A DNA stretch of 64,000 nt. Source: Panagrolaimus kolymaensis (taxonomy: Eukaryota; Nematoda; Chromadorea; Rhabditida; Panagrolaimidae). The stretch spans positions 1,178,001-1,242,000 of the forward strand of contig JAJQJQ010000056.1 in NCBI GenBank assembly GCA_028622995.1, given 5' to 3'. The notes under the pieces are model-generated. The model was not told where the DNA came from. It made no database searches and worked only from the letters and a program-made list of their open reading frames with translations. Position 1 is the first letter of the stretch. The number at the start of each line of letters is the position of its first letter. Below, in pieces: positions 11,798-25,157 of the stretch. A program made the position numbers and the translations under genes.

Positions 11798-14700
11798 AGG
11801 AAAAGAGGAATGGAAATGTGACAACAATGACGTCGAAATAAAAAAGCCAACAAAAGCATGCTGTACACCAGTTTTAAATAATGAAAACGAAAATAATCAT
11901 CGCCAACAAGAACTTAGTTTAAAAGAGAATAATACAACCACAACAAACAACTTTTATTCTTCAACACCTCGACCATATGTAGATCCTTCAAAAAAATCAT
12001 GGTGGCAATGGACTAAAGATATTTGTTATAATGGTTGGCAAAAAGTTAAATCAACTTTTAGTTTTCCAAGTACCCGAGGTGAATCAACGATTGTTAAATG
12101 GCTTAAATTTATTCCAATTCAACTTTGGCGTGGCTTTAAATGGATTTTACATGGATTGCTTGGAATTTTAGTTTGGATTCTTGAAGCTTTTATGAAAATT
12201 TTTCGTGGTAAAGAAGCAAGTAAATCTGATGAAACAACAATTCCCAAACAATATGTTTATAAAAAAATTGAATCTCCACGTGATTATTTAAATTATGATA
12301 ACTTTGCTTCCAACCAAAATGAAAATGAAAACTTTGAAAATGAAGAAGCAAAAGTGGAAGAAGAAAGCTTTGAGAATGACGCAGCTGACGACACCGATGA
12401 AATAACTCTCATTCAAAAACCCGAGCCGGAGCATGCAATTATTTCTCCAGCACCTCAAGTTGTTGCCTTTTCACATGGAGAGCGTTTTAAAGAACAACAG
12501 GAAAGTCATGATGCAACAACAACAAACAACCATGAATCTCCAATATCATTTTATGCTAGAAGAGTATCAGTTGCATCCTCAACTAAATCAGGTGGGGGTG
12601 AACATGGAACGACGCCGACAACGACAAGATATACTTCTCCTCCACCACCTGCACCTCCACCGCCTAAAAGTGCCATTCGAATTCCAACCACCGCAGAAAA
12701 CACAAATTCCAAGGAAGAAAGCACGATAAATGAAAAAGCTGCTGTTGAAGGTTCAACAATTAAAGGTGGAGTTTCTGTTATGGTTCCTGGGTTAATGGAT
12801 GCCGCACAAGAATCGATGGAACGACGAAAACGTGGACGAACAGTTTCACCAGAAAAGAAAAATGCCATCAATTCAAATAATAATAATGGTGGAATTTGGG
12901 CACCTTATCGAAGTCCAAGCGTGCTTGGTACAACAACTTCATCTGCAAAAACAACATCAACAACGACTAATCGAACTACGACAACAAACAACAATCAAGG
13001 AGGAAGTGGAGTTGTAACAAGAATGAATGCTCAAACACCAACAAGCGAAGCATTTTTATTTCGACCTCGAAGTCAAACAGCTCGAAATATTGAAACTATT
13101 GATAATCATAAAGATTATTTTCATCCTGATAATTCTCATTATCAACAACAAAAACGAATGTTTTCAACTTCCCCAACTCCATCATTCTTATTGGGACAAA
13201 GTGTTTTTAAACCTGTAACAGAAGTGGAAAAAATTAGAGATAATTTTAATCGAAAAACTGAATCTAGAGCTGCTTCAGTTGTTGGTGGTGGAGGATATTC
13301 AAGATCTCCATCAGTTATGAGTCAAAGCTATCATGAAAGTGGAAGAAATCGAGACAATGATAGTTACACGCCTTATAGGTTTGTCAGAAAAAAAGCATAC
13401 GATAAACGTTTAAAAGTCAATGTTTCAGAGATAGTGGTTATGAATCGAGTGCTCTTCGACATCGATATCCAATGATGCATAATTCATCGGGAGCTTCAAA
13501 TAATGATTATTCAACAACTTCTTATGGTCAAACCACAAATCAGAAATGGACTATTCGAAACAATGGCAAAGAAGACGATGTTTTTAGTCGACTTCCAATT
13601 GGTGGAACAAGAAGTAAGCAAAATATTAAATATTTTTAGAAAAAAAAGAGTACAGATTAAATTATAATTTAATAGAAATAAAAAGCAATGCATTTCAAAA
13701 TCTTATTTTAAGGTTAAAAGTTGCTAAAAAAAGAGAAAAATATTGTTAATTTTTTAGAAATAAAAAATAAGCATGTGTTTATGTAAGAAACATGGGTGAA
13801 ACTTTGATTGAAAACTATAAAAAAAATAAACTGAAAAGCTTTAGGTGTGTGTGGGAAAGAAAATTAAAAGAAAGTATGCTAGAGTATAAAAATTATTAGA
13901 ACCCATAAGAATGAAATAAGAATAATAATAAAAAAAATAATATTGTATGTAAGCTTTAGAGTTGAAAATATATATAAGCAAGCATAAACAAGGATGGATG
14001 TATTTGACAGGAGATAGAGGAAGATGAGCTGCTCCAAAGATAAAATATGCCTGGGGCAGATTTTTTCTTACATCTTCCAAAAAAATAAAATGCGTAGGCT
14101 TTTTAGTTTTTCTTTTAAATAGTTGCTTCTTTTTTTTAAGAAGCATCAACGGATAAGAGAAAACGTAAACAAAAATCTTTTTTCTTGCCAATGTGTTTGT
14201 TTTTTTTACAAAAAATACATATGATCAATGTTTTTCTCTTTACTTTTTTTCATTTTTTCGTTTTAATAAAAATTAATATTTTACATACATAGTTTTTAAC
14301 AGAAAAAAAAGTTTCTATCCTTATTCCTAAAAAAATTAACAGTTAACTCAGTTTCTTTCTCTTTTATTTTTTCTTTGAAGGGGTAGTAGCATAGAGGAGG
14401 CTTTGACTAACTAAATGAAGCAAGTTTCTAAAAAGGCAAAAGAAAGAAAGAAACAGAGACAAGAGAAGCATATCTTTTGAATTGAAAAGAAAAGCGAGCG
14501 ATGATATCTCAGTGGTTTGGCTTTTAGCATTAGTTAAAGAAGTTGCACGGGCATTATTTCATGCTTTCCAGCCGCCGCCGCACTATAATAAAATGGGTAA
14601 ACTCAGAAAAAGGCAACAACGAAAGAAAAAAAAAATGCAGCGTAAAAACGTGAAAAAAAGAAAAGACGATGGCAACTGGGAAGTAAGTTGCTATAGCGGC

Positions 14701-15635
14701 ATTAACAACTTATAACTCGGCATGTATGCATATTTAAAAGGTTTATTATTTAAAAACCAAATATGTAAGTTACAAAATTTTCCACAAATATTTTTTAAAT
14801 TTCTGTTTATTACAAAAAAAACTTTTTAACAAAAAAACAAAAACATCACGTACGAAGAAAAAAATTCCATTCGATGATAAAATGTTTTCTTTCTTTCTTA
14901 TTTTTTTGAAACACGAAAACCAAAGAATAATATGCCTAATTTTCTAAATATACATATCTATGATATTAAAATAAAAGAAACAAGTCAAAAAAAAAGTAGC
15001 GGCAAAGGCAAAATGGCAAGGCTAATAAAAGTTTTTATTTTATTATTTTTTTAAGTTTCTTTTTTTTCTGCCTAAAAAAATAAAAGTCAAAAAATAAGGT
15101 AAAAAGTAATTTTTGAGTTTAAAAAAAGTCAGCAAGGAGAAAAAATAACTTTGCTTTCAACTTTATTTCTTTTTCTTATTCTTGTTATTTCTTTCAAAAA
15201 ATAAAATGAGCATGCCCCTCTTTTTTATATAAAAAATTAGAAGTAGTAAGCTTGTTCACGAATAGGAGAGGTAGTAGTATTAAACGACGACGACAACATA
15301 AAAAAATCTGAGGAATGATGATGAGACAAATAAGTTGACGACAAAAACTTCAATTGAAATGCTAAAAGGAGAAAAAAAAATGACAGACGAAAGAAGGCAA
15401 TAAGAAAAGGATTCATTCAATTTTTAGAGATAGGAAAATAAAACCTAAAATAAATTGAATTGAATAACAAAAATAAACTTCAATGAGATTTTTTATTTTT
15501 ACAGGAGTTCTTGAACGTAAAGTCACTGAAAAGCATCTTGAAAAAGATGTTGATGGTCAAGTACTTAATGGTTGGCGAGAACAAAATTGGATGGGCACAT
15601 ACGAACAATTTGAGAATCCTAATCGTATTTTATAA
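11798..15635 (+). CDS. Unknown protein, 3' exons (5' part not found)
   Basis: I do not recognise this gene. Exons 11798-13378, 13429-13613 and 15505-15635 join in frame to about 631 aa; the first begins at an acceptor after one codon base, so an upstream exon is missing. The N-terminal part holds a Trp-rich amphipathic or membrane-associated stretch around 12000-12220 (WWQWTKDICYNGWQKV; then FIPIQLWRGFKWILHGLLGI). A long low-complexity middle follows, rich in Asn, Ser, Thr, Glu and Arg with a Pro run, and a charged C-terminus ending NPNRIL. The second intron is 1.9 kb, unusual next to the ~50-nt introns elsewhere. The missing 5' exon probably lies beyond the Helitron-like element, placing that element inside an intron. 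An intracellular membrane or scaffold role is only a guess. Confidence 0.7.
13614..15504 (+). other. Long intron, nothing recognised inside
   Basis: This 1.9-kb intron runs from GTAAGC at 13614 to TTTTTACAG at 15504. It is rich in poly-A/T and purine tracts. Small open frames inside look like chance. One copy of CTATAGCGGCAT lies at 14691-14702, the same 12-mer as in the piggyBac inverted repeats. Confidence 0.6.
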
Positions 15636-16119
15636 TAATAATTATAAAAATATGTAATGTGTAATTTTTTTACTTATTTTATTTTTGTGTAAAACTTAAA
15701 AATCAAGTTAAATTGATTTTTGCTTTTAATAATTATTTTACTTATTTCTTTTTTGTATTAAAAGAAAAAAATTGTGTTTGACTTAAATTTGATTAGAAAT
15801 AGAATTATTAGTATATTTAAACATCAAAAATGTTAAAAAAATAAAGTATCAAATAATACACAAAATAGAGAAAACATAAAAATAAAATGAAGAATGTAGG
15901 CTCGAAAGACCCGATCAAAAAAATACAAAAATTTAAACAATTTTGAGAATGAAAAACTAAAAAATGCAAAAAAAAAAAGCAGTGTTGGTTTGAGAAAATG
16001 AGGAGGAGACCAATTTATTTTTATTTTATTTGTTGAGTTTTTCTAATAATTTTTTCTTTACTTCTGGTTTCTTCTAAAATTATTTTTCAATAAAGACTGT
16101 GAAATTGATAAACGCAAAT
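15636..16119. other. Convergent 3' spacer
   Basis: AT-rich spacer between two genes that end toward each other, holding the 3' UTRs of the unknown gene and of the Dcp1-like gene. Possible AATAAA signals occur on both strands. No further gene is seen. Confidence 0.6.
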
Positions 16120-17345
16120 TTAGCTTACGTTAAGAACATCTTCCAAAACATTAAGCAATTGATCATTTGGCATTGCCAATAATCCATGTTTTGGATCTTC
16201 GGCTCCTTTTTTAAGTCCATCTTTATATGCAAAGCTAATAAGTTCCATAACAGCTTCCATTCGATCTTTAGCTGCAGCTTCTGGTGCTGTAGCTTTTGAT
16301 AATAATAAACTTTGAGCAGCAGCCGCAGAATGAGTATGATTATTTTTGGGAGTTGAAGAATATCTATCAAGCTGAGGAGCATTATTTTGCTTGACGACGA
16401 TTGGAGGTAAATCATTGAGGTTTTGTTGCCTAACAGAATTAATTAATGCAGTAATTTTATCTTCTTTAGAAGCAGAAAATGGAGTGACTGATGCTGGACG
16501 TGAAACTAAAAATAAAGCAAAAAGGGTTAATTAAAGATAAAAAAAATTATTTAAGTTAAAAACATACATCCATTTTTGGGAGCTGCAGCTCGACGTAAAA
16601 CACTCGCTGGAATCATTTGAGGGTTGGTATTCCATTTGTTGGGTGTTGATGATTCTTCTGGTTTATGAGAAAAATTAGAGTAAAATGGTGCATTCGAAAA
16701 TGGACTTTGTGATACAATATTTGGTTTCACGATAGGTTGAATAAAGTGACCGTTATTTTTGGCGGCAGGTGGAGTCGAAAATGAAGTGGCTAATGATGAT
16801 GAAATGCAATCTCCAATTGGTGAATCATTATCAGTAATATTATTTTGTGATAATGGACTATAAGTTCTTAAAGGTGGGCTTTCACAAACAACATTTGTTG
16901 GAGTCGTGGTAAATTCTTTTAACTTTTTTTCTAATTGATTTAATTGTTCGCTATAATCATTATTTGAAGCCAAACCATAAACAGTCCCTGGAATAATAAA
17001 AGCTTTATAAATATTTATTAACAGAAAAATATTAAAAAGCTAACCATCTCGAGCTCTCATCATAATAATATTTTCATTTCTATGATAACCAGAATTTTTA
17101 TAAAATTGCAATTTAATATTATTTACACTTCTACGATTAAAAAGTTGAATATCCAAATGATCATTGGAATTCTTTGGTTTTACAACTAATACAGGTCCAA
17201 CATAATCTTCTTTCGACCATTCAGATGTATCACGTAAAAATTTAAATACCGCTCCAAGTGGAATATTTATAATTGTTTCGCCATTTGTTTGAGATTCGGA
17301 GCTTATAATAACATCGACGGGGGCTCCAAATTCGGTAGACGACAT
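16120..17345 (-). CDS. Dcp1-like EVH1-domain protein
   Basis: Possible mRNA-decapping activator of the Dcp1 family, which binds Dcp2 in cytoplasmic P-bodies. Exons 17345-17045, 16987-16568 and 16505-16120 give 368 aa. Residues ~25-115 resemble the Dcp1 EVH1 fold: AVFKFLRDTSEWSKED, then a GP-LVV strand, FNRR, a YxN-like strand and a VYG turn. The middle is Ser/Thr/Pro/Asn-rich and the C-terminus is helical (NDQLLNVLEDVLNV), as in Dcp1 proteins with a C-terminal oligomerisation helix. The assignment rests on pattern resemblance, not on an alignment; another EVH1/PH-fold protein remains possible. It is divergent to OGDH, with a 1.2-kb shared upstream region. Confidence 0.5.
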
Positions 17346-18582
17346 TTATACATACATTTAAATTAACCCGCAACAAAATTATGTATGTATATATACAACA
17401 ATAACAAACAAAAAAGTTAGTGAAGAAAGAAAGAAATGTATTACAAAAAAAAATGAAAGACTTTTTCTTTTTATTCAAGGAAGTCAGAAGTTTTTTTGGA
17501 TCAAAATAAATGTGCATGCACAAGTATTCGTTTCAAGATTTATTCCATTCAGAAAAAAAAATATTTTTGATCTAACCTCGATTTACCTCAAAAAAAAGTT
17601 TTTTCAATAACTGCGCTTGAGTTAAATGACATGAGTTGTTCATATCAAAGACAATTCCGATTTGGCTAACATAACAAGCTTTGTTCCTTCATTAAATTTT
17701 TATATGCAATAGTTTTAATTTTTTTTTTGCCTTTAACATCTAAGGTTAATTGAAAATTTTCATGTTTTTTTTTGCTGAAATTGTCACTCAATCATTTCTC
17801 ATTTTTCTTTGTCCAATAAAAAAGTTTTTGGTCTTTAATTTTTCGATTTTTCAGAGCACGAGGTGAGGTACACGTGATTCCCTTTTTTGTTGCTGCAAAT
17901 CTTTACAATTTTTCCTTTTTTTTTGTAATTTTTTTTGAAACAGCATCATTTTCTTCTTCAAAGTTTTAGTTACGTCATATAAAAAATCTTCAATAGATAA
18001 TCCTCACATCTCGGACGTATAACCTTTTGCCGATCTTCAAGCGTCAACCATTCTCACGGAAAATCTTTTTCTCATTTTTTCTTTTTCATCCAGACAAAAT
18101 TTTTTTTTAACTCAAATCCTCTATCTTTTCCCGGACGCACACGCCATTATATAACTACTAACTGAACAAAACAATCGCACTTTTTTTCTATCACATTTCT
18201 TTCTTCTTTTTTTTCATCTTCTTCATCTTTTTGACGACTATGTCCCAAGCATAAGCCCAGCAACAGGGGAAGACCAAAAAACATGCGCATATTTTTGTTT
18301 CTAAAAAGTTTTTGGTTGAAAAAAAAACCAGCGTTCGTCTAGTGCTAAATTTTTTTGCGCAAAAATTTTAATAAATCCTATTGGGATTTTTTAAATTTCT
18401 GTCTATTTTTATGACTAAATTTTTAGTTTCTTTTATTAACAAATATTTTTTACAGTTTTTTTCGTGTTCGATTATCTTTCATGTATCCTTTTTGAATTTT
18501 CAAACTTTGATTTTATTTATCTAAGTTTAAAATTTTGCATAATTTCTAGGTATCTCCCAGTTTGTCTTTAGCCTCCAGCAAA
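17346..18582. other. Divergent upstream region of the Dcp1-like and OGDH genes
   Basis: About 1.2 kb between divergent start codons, with T-rich and A-rich tracts and no convincing ORF. It must contain both promoters. TTTCTAG and CTCCCAG acceptor-like sites at about 18549-18560 precede the OGDH start and could be cis or trans acceptors. Confidence 0.6.
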
Positions 18583-21500
18583 ATGATGCGGGCTTCAGGC
18601 ATCATCCGGGCACATGTTTGTCATGTAACTCGTCGTCGGGCATTTTCATTAGCTCCAATTCGACGTACTCCAGTTTCGGCTGCTTCCCGAAGTCTTATGG
18701 CTGAAGGATTTATGAATGGTTCATCCAGTGTATATATCGAACAGATGTATGAAAGCTGGCGGAGTGATCCTAATACGGTTCATAAAAGTTGGGATGCATA
18801 TTTTCGTAATGTTGAAGCCGGGGCAGCCCCAGGTGAAGCCTTTCAAGCACCTCCAAGTTTATCATCTTCTCGAAGTCAAACTGGGCTGGTTCCTGCTCAA
18901 CAAAAAAGTAGCTCTGTTTCATCTACGGCCGATATTTCACGCGCCATTCAAGATCATTTAAAAATTCAATTACTTATTCGTAGTTATCAAGTAAGCTTCA
19001 TTCCTATTTATTTTATATATATAAATTTATATTCAGACTCGTGGTCACAATATCGCTGATCTTGATCCCCTTGGTATTAATAGTGCTGATCTTGATGATA
19101 CTATTCCTCGAGAATTAGAACTTGAATTTTATGGATTCACTGAAAAAGATCTCGATCGAGAATTTGTTCTTCCTCCAACTACTTTCATCGGTGGAGATCG
19201 AACAAATTTAACCCTTCGTGAAATTATTAATCGCTTAAAAAATATTTACTGTTCACACACCGGTGTTGAATATATGCATCTTACAAATTTTGAACAACAA
19301 GAATGGATTCGTAAAAACTTTGAACAACCCAGCGTCACCGAATTAACTCAACTTCAAAAAAAAGTTTTATTCAAACGTTTGATTCGTTCAACCAAATTTG
19401 AAGAATTCTTAGCTAAAAAATGGCCAAGTGAAAAACGTTTTGGTTTGGAAGGTTGTGAAGTCTTAATTCCCGCAATGAAACAAGTTATTGATCGATCTTC
19501 CACTTTGGGAGTGGATTCAGTTGTTATTGGCATGCCACATCGTGGTCGACTTAATGTTCTTGCAAACGTTTGTCGACAACCTTTGGAAACTATTCTTTCA
19601 CAATTCAGTACCCTCGAAGCTGCTGATGAAGGTTCAGGAGATGTTAAATATCATTTGGGTGTTTGTATTGAGCGATTTAATCGTGAATCTCAACGCAATA
19701 TCAAAATTGCGGTCGTAGCTAATCCCTCGCATCTCGAAGCCGTAGATCCGGTAGTACAAGGAAAAGTTAGAGCTGAAGCTTTTTATGGTGGAGATACTAA
19801 ATGTGATCGAAATCTTGCGGTTATGTTACATGGTGATGCAGCATTCGCAGGTCAAGGAGTAGTTATGGAAACTTTCAATCTTGATGATTTGCCTTCATAT
19901 TCTATACATGGTGCTATTCATATTGTTGTAAACAATCAAATTGGATTTACCACTGATCCTCGATTCTCACGTTCTTCACCATATTGTACTGATGTGGGTC
20001 GAGTAGTTGGTTGCCCAATTTTCCATGTAAATGTTGATGACCCAGAAGCTGTTATGCATGTTTGTACTGTAGCAGCAGATTGGCGTAAAACTTTCAAAAA
20101 GGATGTCATTATCGATTTAGTATGTTATCGTCGCCAAGGACACAATGAACTCGATGAACCTATGTTTACTCAACCTTTGATGTATCAAAGAATTAAAAAA
20201 ACTAAATCTCTTTTGGAAAAATATCAAACTAAAATTATTGGTGAAGGTGTTGCAGATGAAAAATATATTAAAGTTTGTTCATATATTATTTTTTCAAAAG
20301 TTTATTTTAAAATAACAAAATTTTAGGATGAACTTGCAAAATATGGTCAAATTTTAGAAGATGCATATGAAGCCGCTCAAAAGATTACTCATGTTCGTAA
20401 TCGAGATTGGCTTGATAGTCCTTGGGATGATTTCTTTAAAAATCGAAATCCCCATGCTTTTGTTCCAACTGGAATTGAAAGAAAAGAATTGGAATCAATT
20501 ATTGATAAATTCTCTTCTGTTCCTGAAGGCTTTAATCTTCATAAAGGCCTTGATCGTACATTAAAAGGTCGAAAACAAATGTTCAGCGATAATACTCTTG
20601 ATTGGGCTTGCGGGGAAGCCCTTGCATTTGGATCTCTCCTTAAAGAAGGCATTCATGTTAGATTATCTGGACAAGATGTGGAGCGTGGTACATTCTCTCA
20701 TCGTCATCATGTTCTCCATGATCAAAAAATTGATCAAAAAGTTTATAATCAATTAAATGATTTATCTGAAAATCAAGCTGAATATACTGTATGCAATTCA
20801 TCTCTAAGTGAATATGCAGTTCTTGGATTTGAGTTAGGCTTTTCTATGGTTAATCCAAATTCATTAGTTATTTGGGAAGCTCAATTTGGTGATTTTTCTA
20901 ATACTGCTCAATGTATTATTGATCAATTTATTTCATCTGGTCAATCTAAATGGATTCGACAAAGTGGTCTTGTTATGCTTTTGCCCCATGGTTATGAAGG
21001 TATGGGACCTGAACATAGTAGTGCCAGGCCAGAACGTTTCTTACAAATGTGTAATGAAGATGACACCATTGATGTTAATGTATGTTTCTTATATATAATT
21101 TTAGACTATAGGAATCATATTATCTTTTTTTAGCAAGTAACATTAGATGAAACATTTGCTGCCCAACAATTAAATGATACCAATTGGATTGTTGCAAATT
21201 GTACAACTCCCGCAAATTTGTTCCATCTTCTTCGCCGACAAGTTTTATTGCCTTTCCGTAAACCATGCATTGTTATGACTCCCAAATCTCTATTACGTCA
21301 TCCAGCAGCTCGATCACCAGTTGAAGAATTTATAACCGATACAAATTTCAAACGAGTTATTTTTGAAGAAGGTCCAGCAAGAGATAATGGAAAAAATGTT
21401 GAACGTCTTGTCTTTTGTACTGGTATGGTTTTTAATTAGGTGACTAATCAAAAAAGTAACAAGAATACTTTTTTAGGAAAAGTTTATTATGATTTACTTG

Positions 21501-21889
21501 CAGCAAGAAAAAATTTAGGATTAGAAGATAAATTTGCTTTAGTTCGATTGGAACAAATCGCTCCATTCCCATATGATTTAATTAAACAAGAAACTACCCG
21601 TTATCCAAATGCAGAATTAATTTGGGCTCAAGAAGAACATAAAAATATGGGTGCATGGGGTTTCATTCAACCTCGTTTAAATTCTTTAGTTTTGAAGTAA
21701 GTTTCTATTTATTTTTTCAAACTAATATTTTTTTGAAAACGTGTTAATTTTTTTAGTGAAAACCGTGGTGTCAAATATGCGGGTCGTAAACCAAGTGCAT
21801 CACCAGCAACCGGAAATAAATATACCCACATTAATGAACAAAAACAACTTTTAGCTCATGTATTTAATGTGCCTAAAACTAGCTTGTAA
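18583..21889 (+). CDS. ogdh-1: 2-oxoglutarate dehydrogenase E1 component, mitochondrial
   Basis: Thiamine-diphosphate-dependent E1 of the 2-oxoglutarate dehydrogenase complex, TCA cycle, mitochondrial matrix. Exons 18583-18990, 19037-20272, 20327-21079, 21134-21422, 21477-21696 and 21757-21889 give 1,012 aa, the normal family length. An Arg-rich transit peptide precedes the conserved N-terminal [13 protein letters not shown]...[11 protein letters not shown] block. The ThDP site shows [10 protein letters not shown]...[11 protein letters not shown] (GD...N motif). The C-terminal transketolase-like part has [26 protein letters not shown] and [19 protein letters not shown] 18583 is chosen because the open frame upstream has only a TTG. 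The last exon may instead splice from GTAAGT at ~21886 to CAG|CTAA at ~21990, which changes only the final residue. Confidence 0.97.
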
Positions 21890-22352
21890 GTAATAATAAT
21901 ACTCACACAAATTATTAACATTAGGAGTGAATTTGATAGTGTTTTTTTGCGAATTAATTTTTAACCAACGATTAATATTTTTTTCAGCTAATAGTAACTC
22001 AAAATATTATGATATGTAGTAGAATATCGACAACGACGTGCAGTGTGTGTTTTTTATTTAGTGTGTGATCTGATCTGATTATTATTGAAGAAAATTTCTA
22101 ACAATAAAAACAACTTTTGTTTTTCTTATGTAATAATAAAATTACTTTTTCATAGAAAATTGTACGGCGTTTTAAAATTACTTTTAAAAAAATAGAAGAA
22201 AAATAAAGATTATTTAAAGTTATTTGTATTTTGTTTTTTAAACGCATATTTAAAAATGTGAATTTTATATCATTAATGTATTTTTGCAAAAAAAGATGAA
22301 AAGAAATTTGTAAAATGCAAAGTTATTGAATCCTGTCTCACTTTTAGAAGCC

Positions 22353-24476
22353 ATGTCAAATTGCATAGAATATTGGAAAGCTCTCGATTTATCTGGGTTG
22401 CTAACAGAAGCAGACGAAACCCTTCTTTATTCTCATGCAGGATGGATGCTTGAATCCAATGCTAATAAAATATGGCCTTGGTTTAAATGGTTTATGTATT
22501 TTGGTTCACCTGCTTTACTCACTTTTGCTTTTTCATACAAGTTTCCACCTAAAGTATCCACAGTTGTTGGAGGAGCAAGCTTCTTACTTTCTTCTTTAAC
22601 TTATCAAAGTTTCTCTAACTACAATTTAAAAAAATTCCATCAGTGCCTTAATACTTTTCTTATTCATGATCAAAAGTTCAAACAATTTATTAATAAATTA
22701 CGAGAAAGAGAAATTGCATTTTTTACGTAAGTTGTTTTTTGAAGGAAAAAAGATCGTAAAAATGGTCATTTTTGTAACACTCTTTTCTGTTATTATTTCC
22801 ATCAATTTTCAGTATGGGTAAATCATCTAAAGCGCCATTATGTTCACATCATGCTCGAGTTTTATGTATAAATTATTTTCGAAAATATGCTGAAGAATGC
22901 ATGAGTATTTCTGATTTTATTAAAAGTCAAATGTAAGTTGTTTTTCTTTTGAGTTTTTGCTAAGTCGCTTTTCCTTATTTTAGGGATTATTCAATAAATA
23001 TGTGCCGAAATATGATTGACGAAAATGAATCTCTGGCAAATTTAGTTTGTATTGATAAACCAGTGACTGATGACATTCTTAAAAGTGATCCAATAAAAAA
23101 TTTAATACAATTTGCAATTTATTGTCGAAGTGAAATGCTTCATATGATTATCATAGATTTAATGTATCGAAATACTGCAAGTCGTGATACAGAAATTATT
23201 AATAAATTATGCGAAGTTATTAAAAAGACAGAAAACCATGATTATTTAGAAACTCTCGAATACCAGCAAGAAACTCATAAACTTCCAGAAAGTAATATTT
23301 TGAGAATGCAACCCATTGGAATTCAACGTCGAATGGCGTGTATCGTTCAACTTGAATCTATCCTTGAAGAGTAAAAATTGTTTTATCTAAGAGAATTAGA
23401 TTTATTTTCTTTTAGATTAAAGCTAAGCGAAACCCTCCCAAAAGATTGTTCTTCCTTAATTAACGAATTCGATGCGGTCACAAAAATTTTACTCACTCAT
23501 CAAAAAGAAAACCAACAACAAATGATTTCTGATGGTGAAAAACAAACTAAACTTGATTTTCTAAATGATACCCATTTGAGTAATGAACCTGAAACAATTA
23601 AAAAAGCTATAGATTCGGCTGCTAATGATGATGATAACAATATTAATTGCTATCAGGTCTGGTTCTGGTTTTTTAAATATTCTATTTTAGTTAGTAGTTA
23701 TCATTATTCGAGACGATGTAATAATGTTTCTTTAAACCCTCGTGACAGCATAGCTTTTTTCAAATTGATTTTATTTTTTATTGCAAAACCCAATAAAGAA
23801 CGCTATTAATTTAATCGTTCAAATAAATAAGAAAAAAAAATGAAAAAAATTTCAGGTTTTTGAAGCAATTCCAGAAACGCAAGACACCACCACCGAACAA
23901 AGAGCATCAAATGATTGTGGTTTTCATCAAAATGCTGACGCTCACGGCAACGAAAATGATGATGATTACGAAGTAAACTTTTTTTTTCTTTGTATCTTTT
24001 TTTTTGTTTAAAATAGTGGACAACAAACCGTTAGGTCACACTAACTAACAAACCAAACCATTCCATTTCAAACTGGTTTATAAATATTTATTTTTATTAT
24101 TATTTAGAGTTTTGGCGTCTCATCAACTTCAAACAAAGGTGTTGTTCTTCTAGATGAATTACGAACTGTGTTGCAACCAAGGCAGGAAATGGCGTTGCAA
24201 AAGGAAAGAGAAGCAATTGCAAAATTTCGGAAAGTTCCAATAGAAGATGTTAAAATGGAAGATATCAGGGATGATATGAATCAAACAACCTCAATCAAAA
24301 AACCAACTTCAGATGATTGGTTGGAAAAGCCTTTTGTTTATCATGGTAAAGGAGTTAGCCTTCCTCCAACTGCTTCGTTGTTTTCGCAACTAAATCATCG
24401 ATTAAAAGTGACTGAAGCTATTGTTATTGGAGATGAGGAGTCTTCGTCGTCTGATGAGGATGAAAAATCAGATTAG
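22353..24476 (+). CDS. Vezatin-like two-TM, coiled-coil protein
   Basis: Exons 22353-22726, 22813-22932, 22984-23370, 23416-23656, 23856-23972 and 24108-24476 give 535 aa. Two adjacent hydrophobic segments (WFKWFMYFGSPALLTFAF, then VVGGASFLLSSL) form a hairpin near aa 50-90, followed by helical regions, an acidic linker, and a C-terminal helix with DELRTVLQPRQE and a LFSQLNHRLK motif. Vezatin has the same order: TM hairpin, coiled coil, an LQELKSVL-like helix, and an acidic tail. Vezatins are membrane proteins of adherens junctions linked to myosin VIIA and dynein transport. The start lies 5 nt behind TTTTAG, as for trans-splicing, and only about 360-460 nt after OGDH. Family call is moderate; an unnamed nematode membrane protein is the alternative. 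Confidence 0.6.
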
Positions 24477-25157
24477 TTTTAGTTGCTATAACCAAATTTT
24501 TTTCGATCTCTATTAGTGTTGTTAAAATGCAATGAATCTGTATCAAGAAAATTGAGTTTTTATAAAAATTATTTGATTAAATTTGGTTTAAATTGAACAT
24601 AAAGAAAAAACAACCAGGTAAAAAAGACATAAAAACATAGAAAAAAAGAAATTAACACTTTTCTATTATTTTATAATGGAGGAATTGATCATTAATCGGT
24701 CGGGTTGTCTCTCTTTTCGAAATTCGAATGTACAAATAATAATATCACTTGAAAATTATAAAAAAAACTTATTTAAAGAAAGCTGTTGCAACAACCCATT
24801 ATTGTCATCATTGAACCCAATTTCCAATTATAAAGGTTCAAAAATTTACTCACAATGGTGTTTGTTGCTTTTGAAAGAAAATTTTTTTGTATTAAAAAAA
24901 CGTAATAAAAAGAATGCATGCGTCAATTATGATTTGAAACATCAGCCAAAAAAAGTAAGAAAAAAAAAAATAAAGAAAAATTTTAAAGTCAAAAATAGAG
25001 GTGGTTGAAATTTAAAATTATGAATTATATTTTTTTGTTTAAAGTTAAAATAAATTTTTTCAATTAAAATAATGATTGGTGTTTTTTAGAAGGATATTAA
25101 AATATAGACTAATTTGATTTGATTGGATTTTATAGTTGTTGTTCTTGTAAAAATTAT
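24477..25157. other. Convergent 3' spacer
   Basis: AT-rich spacer between two convergent genes. A 110-codon open frame at 24676-25008 is Lys/Asn-rich low-complexity sequence with no recognisable motif, and I regard it as chance. Nothing else is seen. Confidence 0.55.

Noticed and set aside
12551..12871. Minus-strand open frame opposite the unknown gene
   Set aside because: Shadow of the Pro/Thr-rich coding exon on the plus strand.
13841..14191. 116-codon minus-strand open frame inside the 1.9-kb intron
   Set aside because: Low-complexity Lys/Phe/Tyr composition, no motif, and no splice partners.
24676..25008. 110-codon open frame after the vezatin-like gene
   Set aside because: Lys/Asn-rich, no domain, lies in a 3' spacer.
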